Shown piece by piece: positions 12,732 to 25,411 of a DNA stretch of 64,000 nucleotides. Position 1 is the first letter of the stretch, and each line of letters begins with the position of its first letter. This stretch comes from Dipylidium caninum (lineage: Eukaryota; Platyhelminthes; Cestoda; Cyclophyllidea; Dipylidiidae): positions 85,791 through 149,790 of the forward strand of contig QEYB01000187.1 in NCBI GenBank assembly GCA_017562135.1, given 5' to 3'. The position numbers were made by a program, and so were the translations under genes. The notes beneath the pieces were generated by a model. The model saw only the letters and a program-made list of their open reading frames with translations. It did no database searches and was not told the origin of the DNA.

Positions 12732-15700
12732 GACGTGATGGTGTAAGGTAGCAATATTCTTGGGTTGGCATTTAAGTCGTTGTGGATTCTGAGTTGGAAT
12801 AAAAATAAGGAATTTTCGATGAGATCATAATTTTATTCAATTTATTCTAATTGGCTTTTTTCTACCATGAAAAAACTCATAAATCGATTCAAGAAATCTC
12901 TGATTCTCTCTCATTTTTAAAGAGTGATTGAAATGTGGCCTAACGTAATTAGCGTAATTAAAATTTCGCCACGTAAGGTGTTCTTCAAGGAACGGTGAAA
13001 TAAACGAGAAGCAAAACATTGCAGTCCAAACTCAGGGTGGTGGGGGCTGTGCACCTCCATCAATTGACATTTCTTCCGATGAAGGTTGTTGAAAGCTACG
13101 GCTTTTCTCCGTCGACAATGAGTCTTTATAAAAATATGGCGCTTTCAATGGTCCTCGGGTGCAGCGATATGCAAATGCTGATGTTTTGCACTAAGAGTTT
13201 TCCCTTAAAACGCTACTCTCTCGCGGATTCAGTTTCGCGACATAGCAGAAATCTTTCAATTTCTTTACATTGCACGCATGCGATAAATTGGTATCCTCTG
13301 AACTGTCAATCGTTGTGATTTGACTATTTGAATCGGCAATGGCCTTGATTGATGTGGACCTCAGCAACGTCAAATGGGCGCGCGGCTTGACCGTTAAGCA
13401 TCTTTCACCAAAAGCTACGAGAATGGAGTCTGGCAAAATAATTTCGACATTACCCTGATTTCAAGGCTCCATTCAAATTTACGGCGCATAATGTTCTGTG
13501 TATTCTCAGGGATTCCTTGTAATTTTGGCGATGATGCAATAAAGTATATTTTGACCGTACGTCATATTCTTCAATCTTAAATTAAAATGAAATCAAAACT
13601 ACTGAAGTAAATTGTTTTGCTTTATATTAAATAAGGCATGTAAGTCCAAAAATTAAGAGAATTATGGGCCAAGTGTTCTGGACGCGTTCGGAACAGGGTC
13701 GTGATATCCGTTTGTCGAAAAATTCGAAATCGCATAGTTGTTACCCCCATGTATCAATATAGTTTAGTATTAAGGTCGGTATTTAGCTAGTAGCATGGAA
13801 AATCGGACCGTTTTTGCGACGGTTGAATTTCTGCATTTAGTTGGTGACTAATAAAATTCTCGGCTTGTTAACGTATCTTCCATCAAACTGTATGTTCTCC
13901 AGGTTATGTTCTAGTTGTAGGATTGTTTAAGCCGTGTTTAACGGCTTTAAAAGGCTATTTATATTCAACGCATCACCGTGATAGTTGAGAGGAGACGGGG
14001 CGTTCGGATTAGAATATACTCGTAAGAGCATATACGCAAATAATTTGTATTTTTACGGCTGCTTACTCTTATCCAAGAAACTGGGAATATCGCCAATTTT
14101 TCGTCTGTGCAAATTGATCAAAACTGTCTAACCAGCGGGGAAGAAATTTAACGCTCTTCTGCGCTCAAATCCTCCTAAGATCAGGCACTATGCATGCTGT
14201 GCTACATCCTGCATCCATATATATGATGCCTAATTGTGTCCTGGGAGCAGTAGATTTTCTTGGTGGAACTTAGCTGCACGCGACAAAGGAGGTTGATGAA
14301 CAGTGGACATAGAAGACCCCATTGTGTTCTATGGTTATTTGCCTTCGGAAGAACAAGTGCAATCCGTACGAAGGCACAGTTTAAATTGGTAGTATTTTAC
14401 ACAGTGAAACGACCCTATCCCGAGTTAAAAACAACAATATACTATGTGTAGCATTTTTCCGTATAACGATTTATATCACTGTAGTTGACAGACCACCATT
14501 ATCAAGAATTTCAGTAGGTTTTCTAGTTAACATTTGTTTTTAAAAGAGAAATGCTCCGATGCAGACACTTTGTTGCATATGTTGTCGGGACGGAACGTCA
14601 AGCGTATTATAGTTAGTTAAAATTCATGTAATAGCCAAAAAACGTAATACAACCTTTCCATTCCGTAATAATTTCGGTAGACTACCATTGGTGGACGAAA
14701 TCTGCTGTATGTGGCATAATTTCTTCTCCATTGTCCGTATTACAGGCCCGCAATGTCAATACACTCAAAGATTAATGGCAGTCATACACTGCGACAATGA
14801 AAAGTTAGGCGAAAATAAAACACCACGATTATCCTCTCAATTTGCACTGTTGACTGAGACTAATGTTTCTGGGACCGGTGGGGTCTCCATCCCAAATGTG
14901 CTCACCCCCTTATGTCCACTTCTAAAGTTTCAGGACCTTACTCTTAAACTTAATGGTGTGTAATAGTCAGACGTGTTTAACTCGACAATAACGGGAAGTT
15001 CACGCAAAGCTTTCGACGATAGCGTCGTTGAATCATCAATTTACGATCGTAGGAATGAGCATAGCAACCAGTTGACCAAAACGCCATCGACATAAGACAA
15101 ATGGGGGAGGGGAGGATGAAGTAGACAGACCTGCAGGATGTCACAACCTCATGCTTGAGACATTTGGACCACAGACATAGCGGGAGTCGCAAGCCATCAA
15201 CGTCATGTTTGCCCCGTCACCCTCGTCTCACCTCGCATCGCAGCGCTCCGCATTCGTGACTGTTTCAATACCTCGCAAATTGGCTCTGCACTCAAGTGCC
15301 TAATAGCGGAATAGAATACATTTATGGGAATCAAGAGTGGAGTTATAGGATCGCTCAAATTATGTGTCAAGTCAAAAGATTGACTAAGTCTTGATCGCTC
15401 AAAGCATCACCCCTACAGTCAGATGACTTTCGAAATAAGTTACAGGACAAAATTCTCTTCTCAGACAGTCTTGGCTCAGCCATGCAGGTGATGAAGGGAT
15501 ATTATCTCTTCAAGAATTTCGAATTCTTTTGGTATTTCCCGATTGAAAACGCGTCGGAAGTTTCTGATGTGTTTATTTCGTGGGATTTGGAGAGGGTTGT
15601 ACTAACAAGACTTCTTTGAGGCGGTTCTCGAGAAAATTTCCACCGTGATAAAATCCAAAGGTAATAGAGAGAGGAATGATTTGCTTGTAGGAAAAATAGG

Positions 15701-18199
15701 TCGGATTTTTGGAAGCTCCTTAGGCTACGATGAAACGCAAGAAATTACCCCCCGTTAACTGCTCATGGAAGGTATTGTTTGTGATAAATTTTTAGAGCAG
15801 TCCCCGTTGCGATTGAACTGAAGGTGGCAATGGTAAGCAGGTGGACGATTGTTTACGATGAATCAAAAGTTATTTGAAAGTCCTTCTAATCTCGTGGCAA
15901 ATCAAATAAAGATATGATGACAATTTCATGGAAGCTTTGGATATAGAAGATGTGCCCATCCAACCTGTGAAAACAGTCGAGATTTGTAACGGAGCTTACA
16001 GTTCATTCCGATTTGCCAAGTTTAGTATAAATCTAACTTTGAGTGCACTTTTTAAAGATTGTTTTCCTTTCCATTGAAAAGGATGCTATGTTTAACGGTT
16101 TCACCCAAAAGTGAGGAACTGATTCGAATGTGAAGAGTACGCGTCTAACCGCCATCAGTCTTCCACTTCTCCCCTCGAAAGAGAATTTTATTTCTCGCGA
16201 TTGCTCTTGGGCGTGTTCAAACCCATAGACATGGATACTCCTTTTGGTCGAAACATTTCACGTGCCGGGGACTTAGAGCATTCGACACTGAGGTCGCCTG
16301 AGACGAATTGGCGCCAATCTGTCCGGTCCTAACTCACCCGCTATCTGCGCGAAGAGGCAGTGGAAGCCGTTCGGTGCACGATAGTATCGTGAGACGCGGA
16401 TGTTCGTCTGAAGCCTTAATGCTCGCACGATTTTCAAGTGAAATGAACAAAGTTGAGTTCATTTCGAGGCTACTCCCGCAAATAAGTGCGCGGGAACCAC
16501 GTGCCGGCGATCTCGCAAGAACGTGGCTGCTGAGGCGTAGGCAGCAGCAGACAGGCGAGGATGTGGGCGAGTGGGCTGCTGAGGAATTCTGCAAGAACGG
16601 GGGAAAGGAGAAATCGCTAAAGAGGCAGGAGTTACGTGGCCTGTTGCTACATCTTGATGGCTTGTGCAAAATTCGTTTTCGATGGTAGCAAGATGTCCTG
16701 ACTCGCAGAACAAGGCTAACATTTGCAAAAAGGGGGGGGGGAGAGGGGCTGGGAAGGGAGGCGGAATGCCAACATTATGGGTCAGAAGATGTGATTCATA
16801 AAAGCTGGCTTTTGATTCTTCGGAGGAAGGTGAGGCTTCTTCCCGTTACCGAAGTCATTTTCACAAACCACTGGGGCACTTAAGGAAAATTGCTCCTCAT
16901 ATGCTCTGGTCACTCTTGCCGGAAGGAGACCTGACCGCTGCTAAGTTAACTTGTAATCATTGTAGTCACTTATAATTACTTGACAACCTTGAGATCGTAG
17001 GAAGTGGCCTAATTCCAACAACAATGCAGTTCCCCATAAATTCCCGTTGCGATTCCACGCACATAAGTAGAACAAAGGTGGGAGGTTGGGGATTTGGAGG
17101 GACGGCGCAATCACCCGATTTTGTTGCTGTCACTTAACGACTGTTAATCCTGTTTCCTCCAGCTGGTCCAAGAAATAGAGGTAGAATACCTTCTCTCCCA
17201 CGACCTCAGATTTTCCGCACTTGCCGTGGACCTCCCGAAGGTGACAGCAGTACCAGCCTGGAATATCGGGGCCCTCGCATTCAGTCGGAAGCGATAAGCC
17301 TGTAGGTGAATGATATGAGGTTTCGAGGCTTAAGTCACCGGGCACACTGCCTCGTTTGCCTTTCATTACATGGATGATTAACTCGAATAACTTTGAGAAT
17401 TTACAGTAATGCAGAAGAGGATAGTCGTTGGGGCGTTTTTAGAAGCTTAACAACTCGTTTAATTCTAATTTTCCTTGAATACTGCATATCGTCATTTTTA
17501 TATTAAATTTTAACGGAAAGGAATAAAACGTGAATGGTGGTAAAACGAGGCGAACTAATCCAAAGTCATCCCAGCACTCATTACTTCCTGTTGCTCTACG
17601 TCCGCAAATGATACCCACTTCGTCAAATAAGCCTCATCTCTAGGACATGGGCATCTGTGGCAAAGGCCCTCAGAGTGAGAAAACATGTAACGGTTCGCTC
17701 CTCACCGTCCCCCTTGGATTCCCCCCTCCCCCCTCCCCCCACCTCTTGTTAATCCACGGCTTTGTCATCTGACGCTGAGTGTGCGCCCCATGTTTGATCG
17801 TCTTTTTACATGTTTGACCTCGCCAAACCCGTCCCGTTTCACCGCGCGGGTGACAGGCGGAAGGGGATAACACGTCAACACCACGTGTTCCTCCATCGCT
17901 CTCTTTCCTCTGACTTGTCACCTCATCATTACCGTTAAACGGCGGCTGCGCAACTGATTTACTTGTATCGCCTTACGACCTTCCAGCAGATCATCTTATT
18001 GCCTTTAAATCAACCCTTACCTCTGTTCACACGCTTATTGTTTCCACAATACGACCTTCTTGGTGCCATTGTAATGTCTGCGTTGAGACAAAAAACGCTG
18101 ATGCGCCCATTCGAAGATCTCTTGGCCTCCTGTATCGGCGTTTGTACCTACGATAGCGGAGAGGCAAGGATCTGTTAAAGTGGGCTAACAATTACACAT

Positions 18200-18232
<33 letters not shown>

Positions 18233-19925
18233 ATAATAGTTAGGTGGCTGGATGGGGCGATGGTGAGTGCGCGAGTGGGCACGAAGGGGAGCACGAGTCG
18301 ACAGAGGGGAAAACGTAAGACGAGGGGACGAGGAGGGGGCAGTCACCGAACCGTGTCATCACGGAGGTGTCGCACCAGCTGGGCGAGACACGTGTGTGTG
18401 CCGGTGAACGTTGACACCCGTTGGAGGGGAAACGGGACGGCTGGCGGTGGAGGGGGGGGGGGGCGGAGAAGCAGCCCAACTCACCAACGCTTTCACCATG
18501 AGGTCGTTTTGCAACTATTTTTAGTGTTAGAGTGCTCAGCGGAGGGCATTAGATTTTTGAAGGAATGTGAACAACTCTTAGTTGGGCTTAAGAAATCTTT
18601 ACTCGAGTTGCTCCAACCATGTCGTTGACTCCATTTAGGCCACCTCTGAGGAGACAGTCTTATCCGATGAGAAAGAAATCCCCATTTTGAATAAGGAAAT
18701 GAGGAACAACCTGTCCTTGAGAGGGTGCATTAACGGATAACAATCGCAGATGTGTGAGCTTCTGTTAGTGCGCAGTTATAATTGTTTTAGGTGAATAAAA
18801 TGCCTTCTTTGGCCCAGTGGCCGCAAGACCAAGCAAGGATTATCTGTTCCCATGAAGAGGAGAGCAGACGAGGCGGGATTTAGCAACTTCTTGCGGGTGA
18901 CAGGCTGGGTACAAATGAACCGAGTGAGGTGAAACATCACCGTTGAAAGCGAGCGACCGAGTAATTGCGACCGCATCACGGTTGAGCCCATCGACCGTGT
19001 TCTGGACACCATTCGGTTCATGTTTATCTAATGGTAATTGCTCAGTTTGGGTCGACTTAAAATTACTCGCCTCTGAAACTGTCGCCTCTCTGAATCATCT
19101 CGATGACATCTCAACCCCTCCATAAAACAACTCCAATGCAGCGATTGGGGGTGTGTTAATGTCAACTTAGGTAATTTCTCAGCACTCCTGGTCGAAGCCA
19201 GCCAGGGTTGGAAGGCGCATCGATGCCGATATGACAATTGCTAGTAATTTCGGCACCGTTAACAGTCTCAGTAACTACCTGTTACTGGTGCCGATAACAC
19301 GATCCCGAGATGCAAGCAGAGGCGCTGTCACTTAAATGGGAAGGTTGACACGGTCTTAGGACTTCGAAAAACTCGAGGACTATAGCCCTAAAGTGCTCCT
19401 ACTAGAATCATAGGATTTAGCATTGGATAAGGCAGGACACTGAGTTTTTCGTAGGCCTCACAACCCATTTCCCCCTTCGGAAAGTGGCCTCGGTTGACAG
19501 TAGAAGTCGAATAGGAGCAATGGACACACCACGGTCACTGGCCACTTGACGATCGACATCTGACTGATGTTTTATCCACAAATGCCTTTCGCTTCAAAAC
19601 GAAAAGGCAGCCTCGAGCGCCTAATTCCTTAACTTTAGACTAAATGAAAGACAGCTTCAAGCGCTCCACTAAGATCTCGGTGGATGACTCTGGTGAGCGC
19701 TCTTAGCCGGTGTGCGTTCACCACATCAAAACGTTCGGTGCTCTTCCTCAGGGGCGTCATTTAGTACCCACAGAAGCACTGAAAATGCGTTCTGAACAAA
19801 CACACATCGATATTTTATCTAAACATAGCGTACTAAGTATAGCATCTGTGAGGTAATAGCGGAAAAAGTGTTATATAATTGCGGGGCAAGTTCTCTAATC
19901 CCTCCTCTTCCTGCTCTTCAATTTT
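12732..19925. other. Seven-kilobase gene-poor region
   Basis: I find no supportable gene here. The longest frames (13019-13318, 14688-14963, 16308-16688 on plus; 17670-17921 on minus) show no known motif and have overlapping frames on the other strand. There are G-run tracts (16732-16741, 18452-18463), C-rich stretches near 17705-17740 and one CA/GA microsatellite. It separates the mariner element from the Snail-like gene and could hold regulatory DNA for that developmental gene. Confidence 0.55.
18194..18232. repeat. Compound CA/GA microsatellite
   Basis: A run of CA repeats passes directly into a run of GA repeats. It is a simple compound microsatellite in non-coding sequence. Confidence 0.95.
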
Positions 19926-21053
19926 TCAGTTGATTGGGGTGTTGATCGTTTTTGGGATGTTATTTTTAATGCTGTAACTAGTTGTGGTAGGTCTCGGACA
20001 CTTTTCAAGATGTCGCTCAAGTAATTTTCGGCGGGTGAAGGACTGCGGACAGTGGGGACAGGAACAGCGTTTCACTGGCAGATGCGTCTGCATATGCGCT
20101 CGCATATTCGAGCGATCGGCGAAAGCCCGTTGACACGTGGTACAGATAAAAGGCTTCTCCCCTGTGTGAGTCCGCTCGTGACCCTCCAGGAGCCAATTGC
20201 GTGAAAATGATTTGCTACAGTAGCGACAAATCCAGGAGCGCGTGTGGCTTCGTCTATGCATCCTCAGAGATGCGGCACTGTTGTAATTCTTCCCACATTC
20301 TGAACAGATCCACCCCTTCTGTTCATTTTTACTTATTTCTTCGTCAACTGTCTCACTCGAGTCATTGCCAGAGTTAGCACTGGTGTTGTCAATGTTTCCG
20401 TCATTTATATGAGTAGTGGGAGTGTTGATTACTATAGTACTGTTTGATAAACCGGAAGGGGTCGGGAGAAAATCCATTGGGCGGCTGCTCGACATCGACG
20501 TATCATTGACGGACGTCAACAGTCTGGTGTACAAGTTGGTAAGGTACTCCCCAATACCAATGTGAGCTGCATAGTTTGGCACAAGGGGTGACGACATCAG
20601 CTGATTTGCAGAAAACAGAGGCGAAGATGTCAGATTGAAGAAAAAATTGGAGTATGAATTATTGGTAACGGGACTCTCGCGATTATGCAGATACTCAAGT
20701 TTGGGTTCGTATTGCGAAAAGGAGAGTGACCTGGGAAATAAGGGGGGGAGGTGCTTGATAAATTTAGCGGTGTCTCAACTGACGATGAGGAATCGAGAAT
20801 GGATGACACATTGAAGGAATTGGAGGGTCCTGGCTGGCATTGCGTCCCCGCACTTTCGTCGGCGCATGAAGAGGGTTCTATGGGCTGAATCCGCGGCTTG
20901 GGTGGTGACCTCAGTATGGCATCAATGGAGAAATCTGCAATAAGATTGCGATACAATGTTAACTCCACGTTGGGGCGGAAGGGATATCTGGACAGTGGTA
21001 GTTAGCTAGAAGACAAGGATGCGGGACCAAGAATGAACCATACCGCGTGTCAT
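19926..21053 (-). CDS. Snail/Scratch-family C2H2 zinc-finger repressor, 2 exons
   Basis: Exon 1 is 21053-21044 (ATG plus three codons), followed by a 109-nt intron, then exon 2 at 20934-19926. Four zinc fingers lie at the C terminus: [51 protein letters not shown] and a last finger ending H-x4-C. The [16 protein letters not shown] and FADRSN-RAHMQTH blocks and the C2HC last finger are the Snail/Scratch signature; these factors bind E-boxes and repress transcription. The protein starts [13 protein letters not shown], an eh1-type Groucho-binding motif, where Snail proteins normally carry a SNAG box (MPRSFLVKK). A Ser/Thr-rich linker follows. The G7 run at 20742-20748 breaks the frame; eight G would join both halves into 340 codons. 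An intron spanning the shift is possible but less likely, because the sequence on both sides reads as coding. Confidence 0.88.
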
Positions 21054-21081
21054 TATCGGAACTGTTTCGTCTTAGGAATTC

Positions 21082-21243
21082 CCAATCAATATCCGTTCTT
21101 TTATAGCAGATGGCCGATTTTCATTGGTCAGTTCAGTTCGACGACTCATTGGTCAACGGTCATCGAGCATGGATTATAGGCGAGTTCGAGGGGTCAAAGC
21201 GAGCCAATCACAAGGCGCCCTGTGGTCTCATTGTGCCGATTGG
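21082..21243. promoter_or_regulatory. Cluster of five CCAAT pentamers
   Basis: CCAAT or its complement occurs at 21082-21086, 21123-21127, 21148-21152, 21204-21208 and 21239-21243. Four of them lie 20-145 bp upstream of the minus-strand TATA box, the classic spacing for NF-Y sites in a promoter. Function is inferred from position only. Confidence 0.5.
21098..21105 (-). promoter_or_regulatory. TATA box of the Snail-like gene
   Basis: On the minus strand this reads TATAAAAG. It lies about 45 bp upstream of the ATG at 21053, so transcription would begin near 21070 and leave a very short leader. It fits the first exon proposed from phase alone. Confidence 0.6.
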
Positions 21244-21253
21244 AACTTCATTT

Positions 21254-24200
21254 GTCGCCCACAAAATACACAATTCGATGGATCTCGAGCACGTGATGAG
21301 TCATGTCAAGCGTTTTAATTAGTGTGACCGTTGAACCTAAGTCCGACCCAGGAAAATTTGTGCTCTCATCCATTTGTTGCACATCTTAGGAGCTTTATTA
21401 GACCGGCCATCGTCAACCTCTTGCGGGTTACACGTCCAACCGTTTCAAGGACCCCTTTTCTTTCCAAGCATTCTTGTCGGCAGTTCGTCTTTCGATGCTG
21501 TGTTTTCTTTTAATAAATTTTTCCAAAGGAACCCGCTCTGTCGCGATTAAGTGAACCATAAGTATTCCTAAAATATGCGTTTACACACTCACCTTACTGG
21601 AGGGTGCTGCCCTACAAAAGTGTCACTTTTACAACTGAAAGCTGGTGCACTTGGACATTCGCCCTGAGAGCAGAATTTAGATGAATTTCGGTGATGCGAA
21701 GGCGTTTACTTCACTTTGGCTGACATATAACAGATGTATGTTTAAGACTTCTCTGTCTTGTGAATTTATTTATCCTCCATAAATGATGCTTAAATTGATT
21801 TCTGGCGACATGACATTGGCGAAAGCGGGGATCCGACTTGACGGTGACTCTCAATAAAGGGGACACCCTTGGGATCCCATTTCGTGTGTGGGAAAATTGA
21901 AAATCAATAGAAGGACATGGGAGATCCCACGTGGTCCTGTGGCTCCCCCGTAATTAATTGGTGGGGCTCGGTGGGGGGGTCACAACAGAAACCGTTGGCT
22001 ACTTTCGATTATGCTGATGACACCTTAAGGACCTTTCTAGCCGCCATTTTGGGCTACGATATCCGCACTTATGGGGCAACTTTGTAGGCGTGTCAGGAGA
22101 GTGTTTGTCCGTCCATTCTTCGGTTAACCACCGGCAATGCCACTCCGACTGGCGTAAATGATTAAGGAAACTTTAAAGCTGATTCTGACAGGGAATTGTG
22201 AAGTCAGAAAGGGGAAGTGAACAGTCTACTGAGTGCATAAAACACATGTGAAGCCTGATGGCTGATCATTCGATGATAAGATTAGCTATCTAATGCTTCC
22301 TCCTATTTAAAATGCGTAGTGAACAGCTCTGTAAACATATTCTACTCTAAGTATGCAAAACTCTAGCCTGAAATGAAAAAAACCACTTGCTACCAACTGC
22401 CATCTTCGGGCCAAATTCAAGTGTGATGCACCTTTTTGACATTTTCCGGGATTGGAATTCTATCGCCCAAATTATTATTCCCACAAGCAAACGTAAAACA
22501 CGTATATTAGTATTTCAGATACTATAACATTTTGAAACAAGGTTCAGAAGAAACGTTATTTTAACTAACGAATAAGTGATAATGGCTATCAGATGAGTTT
22601 GACTCATTGTCACATAAAGTAAGTGATGTCATCTGGCCGCACCGTTAGGGGGGGGGGGGGAATAGCCAGAGGACATGACACCGCAAATTGTCAACACGCC
22701 CCTGTCACTAGATGTGTAAGAGACTGGCGAAACCCCACCCATATCCACACCACCTTGCCAACACTCTCAACACCAACTTGTAGGTCAAGGCCACGGTCAG
22801 TCTTCGGTCAATTCCTCCCCGCCCCCTACCCGTCACCGTTGTGAGATGGTCTAGGGAGATCTGAGCTATTGTCAAACATTGGGTTCTACTAGTCCTTCCG
22901 TTTTTCATAAATGTACCTGTAAACACGTGCCGGTGATGAACAAAGCACTGTGGAAAGTTCTACTTTATGGCGTGTCAACCTTTAGCCATATGCCGAGTAG
23001 CTGGGCCCCTGGGTCGTCCATTTAGCCAGTTGAGCCTTTTTTATGCCAGTAAAAACCCGATTTTTTTTGGCATCTCCTATTACGATTATAGAAAGATAAA
23101 AATTGCTACATAGATGATAATGGGAGTGGAAGACGAAAAGGGTGGAAGATTTCCTGATCACATTGACTCGAGAACAACTTTTTAAAAGCCACATAAGATG
23201 TACTGGAATTGACGATCATCTTTATGTCACCGTCACCGGTATTTCCTGTAAGTGGCTGAATAACATGGCTTTCCTGCTGTTCCCATCACATATTCAAAGG
23301 GGCAAAATGCATCTTGCTTGTATAACTTGCAGTTAGATTCTCCAAACTCCTAAAAGGTAATATCTTTTGCATAAAAACTGTGACGTGGGCAACAGTTTTG
23401 AAAAATAATGCTCTAGGCAAGGATATGCACGCCACAATTATCCATGAATTTGGGTTGTCCAGGGTTTGCATTGAAGTGAGATGAGGCCGAAAAGATGCCG
23501 ATTTGTTGAGGGTATAGCACAAGACTAGCACTATGCAAACAAACCGATCATACTCCTTTACTGAGATTAAAAGGAAGAGGCTCCCAATGCTGAATGACGC
23601 TTTATAAAGAGTACGCAAATGTTCAAAACTTTACTATGAGTGGAGTAGCTTTCCACCGACGCTGATGACACATTATGTCCCCCGGAGAGAAGCGCACCGA
23701 TATAGGAAAGATTTGATGGTTAATCAGAAGAAAGCCTGCAAAGTCAAATTTTAATACTCGTTTGTGTGTTATAGGCCGGTACGACTCGCCCTTTTAGCTG
23801 CCTGACTTTCTGGCTCTTTATTATGCTCAAATTGTTAATTAATAAATGTCATGACTTAGTGAAAGTGAATGCATGGTTAGAGGCAGCTCATTTGAATGAA
23901 GAATACAACTTATAAGAATATGCGAGAGGCAAAATTTTGAACGAATCGGGCCATTTTCAAAAAAAACAGGAAAACATCCCACTGTGCAATGAAAACACAC
24001 TGTCTATTTCCCCAAACTGTGGCAAATGATAAGATCATTTTGAAGATATTGTAATCACAAGGCTTGTGAAGAATTCCTGACGAGAATGATAAAAGTAGAA
24101 TTCAACAATGCATACGCGAAGTCGGTACTCATGCAAATATTTCGTTCACAAAATTAAAAATGGTACTTTTTCGCCAGTTTAATATGTTAAAAATGAAGAT

Positions 24201-25411
24201 ATGTAGAGTAGTGAGCAAGGATTATTTATTGTGTACTTGATAAGCTCAATAATGGATTTAAATACTAACTTGGATTAGACAGAGTGACACTTTTATTCTA
24301 CCAATGGATCATATACTCCATTGTCAATAATACTTTTGGCGCTATATTGCAGTGTTACGACAAAGAATAGATTGAAAACATCCAAATTGGCGCTCCTAAT
24401 ACTATGCTTTAGACGCATTTGGATATGATGCATGTGTTTTTGGTATGTGGCTGCGGAGCATCGACCTATGGGACATCCTGGATTTTCATAACTTTTATTC
24501 TAGGAGGCTATTGGCAGCTTTTTTATGCGAAAAGAAGTGGTTATGCGGCTGATGGGCTTTACGCTCTAGAGAATTAGTCAAACTGTCCACTGTATTGTTT
24601 CAATGCAGCAGGCCACCAGGGAACTTTCCTTCTTGTCAAATAACAGACTTAAATTCCAATCTAATCTAAATGCATATGCTGTTGCCGTATTCACTTCGAC
24701 TCGATATTATTAGTCTTTTTTACAATAGCAATAAGCTTTTCGAAAAATCATAGGCGAAATAAAAGGTAAATGGCCGCCAGGATTTAGATAAAGTATTTAA
24801 CCGTCAACCGCATGCCGGGACAATAGAACATTGCTATCTGTAATGACTGAAAGCTATTAAGTAGCAGGTTTTGAATCTAAAAATATATTAAGACGCATGT
24901 AGTATATGAATTTACGAGGGTCTACGCAGAACTATAACTCTTATATCTTTGTTTTGTTAAACAGCCGTTTACAATAATTTCCCTCTTTGGACCAATTGCT
25001 GATAAACTCCTTATTCTGCTAGTTGTCTGTGATACACTTCTTTTTTTGGTTTGAGGTGCATTTTCGCCCATAGTCTGCTCTGGCGCCTGGTTTATGCATT
25101 TAAGACCTATATCTACACTTCTCATTAATCTTCCCGGTTGTTGAGTAGTGTACTTCGCTTTGAACCTGGCTAAATCTTTCCGCGGTTTGGGACCCTAAAA
25201 ACAATTGGCACTCGTATTTTTTAAAGTTTTATTTACGTTTAACACACGGCCCCCTGCTTTTGCTAAAGCAATGACTTCTTAGTGATGGATTCAGTTTGGA
25301 CAAGACCGGCGCCACAAATTTGTGTTTATTTTCCTCAAAACATCATATTTCCCTTAGATAATTTTCAGTCTGACAGCAGATATGGTAGTATGTCTTTTGC
25401 TCCCTTTAGCC
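21254..25411. other. Divergent intergenic region
   Basis: This lies between the minus-strand Snail-like gene and the plus-strand tandem-domain gene, so both promoters lie within or next to it. I see no coding sequence I can support. A 13-base G run lies at 22648-22660. The short frames at 22623-22926 and 23286-23618 lack any recognisable motif. Confidence 0.55.

Noticed and set aside
16308..16688. 126-codon plus-strand frame
   Set aside because: Overlapping long frames on the other strand, no motif, no splice context; consistent with chance in a GC-richer patch.
18452..18463. Long G runs (also 16732-16741 and 22648-22660) as quadruplex elements
   Set aside because: Single uninterrupted runs without the four-tract spacing of a regulatory quadruplex; likely simple sequence, with length uncertain.
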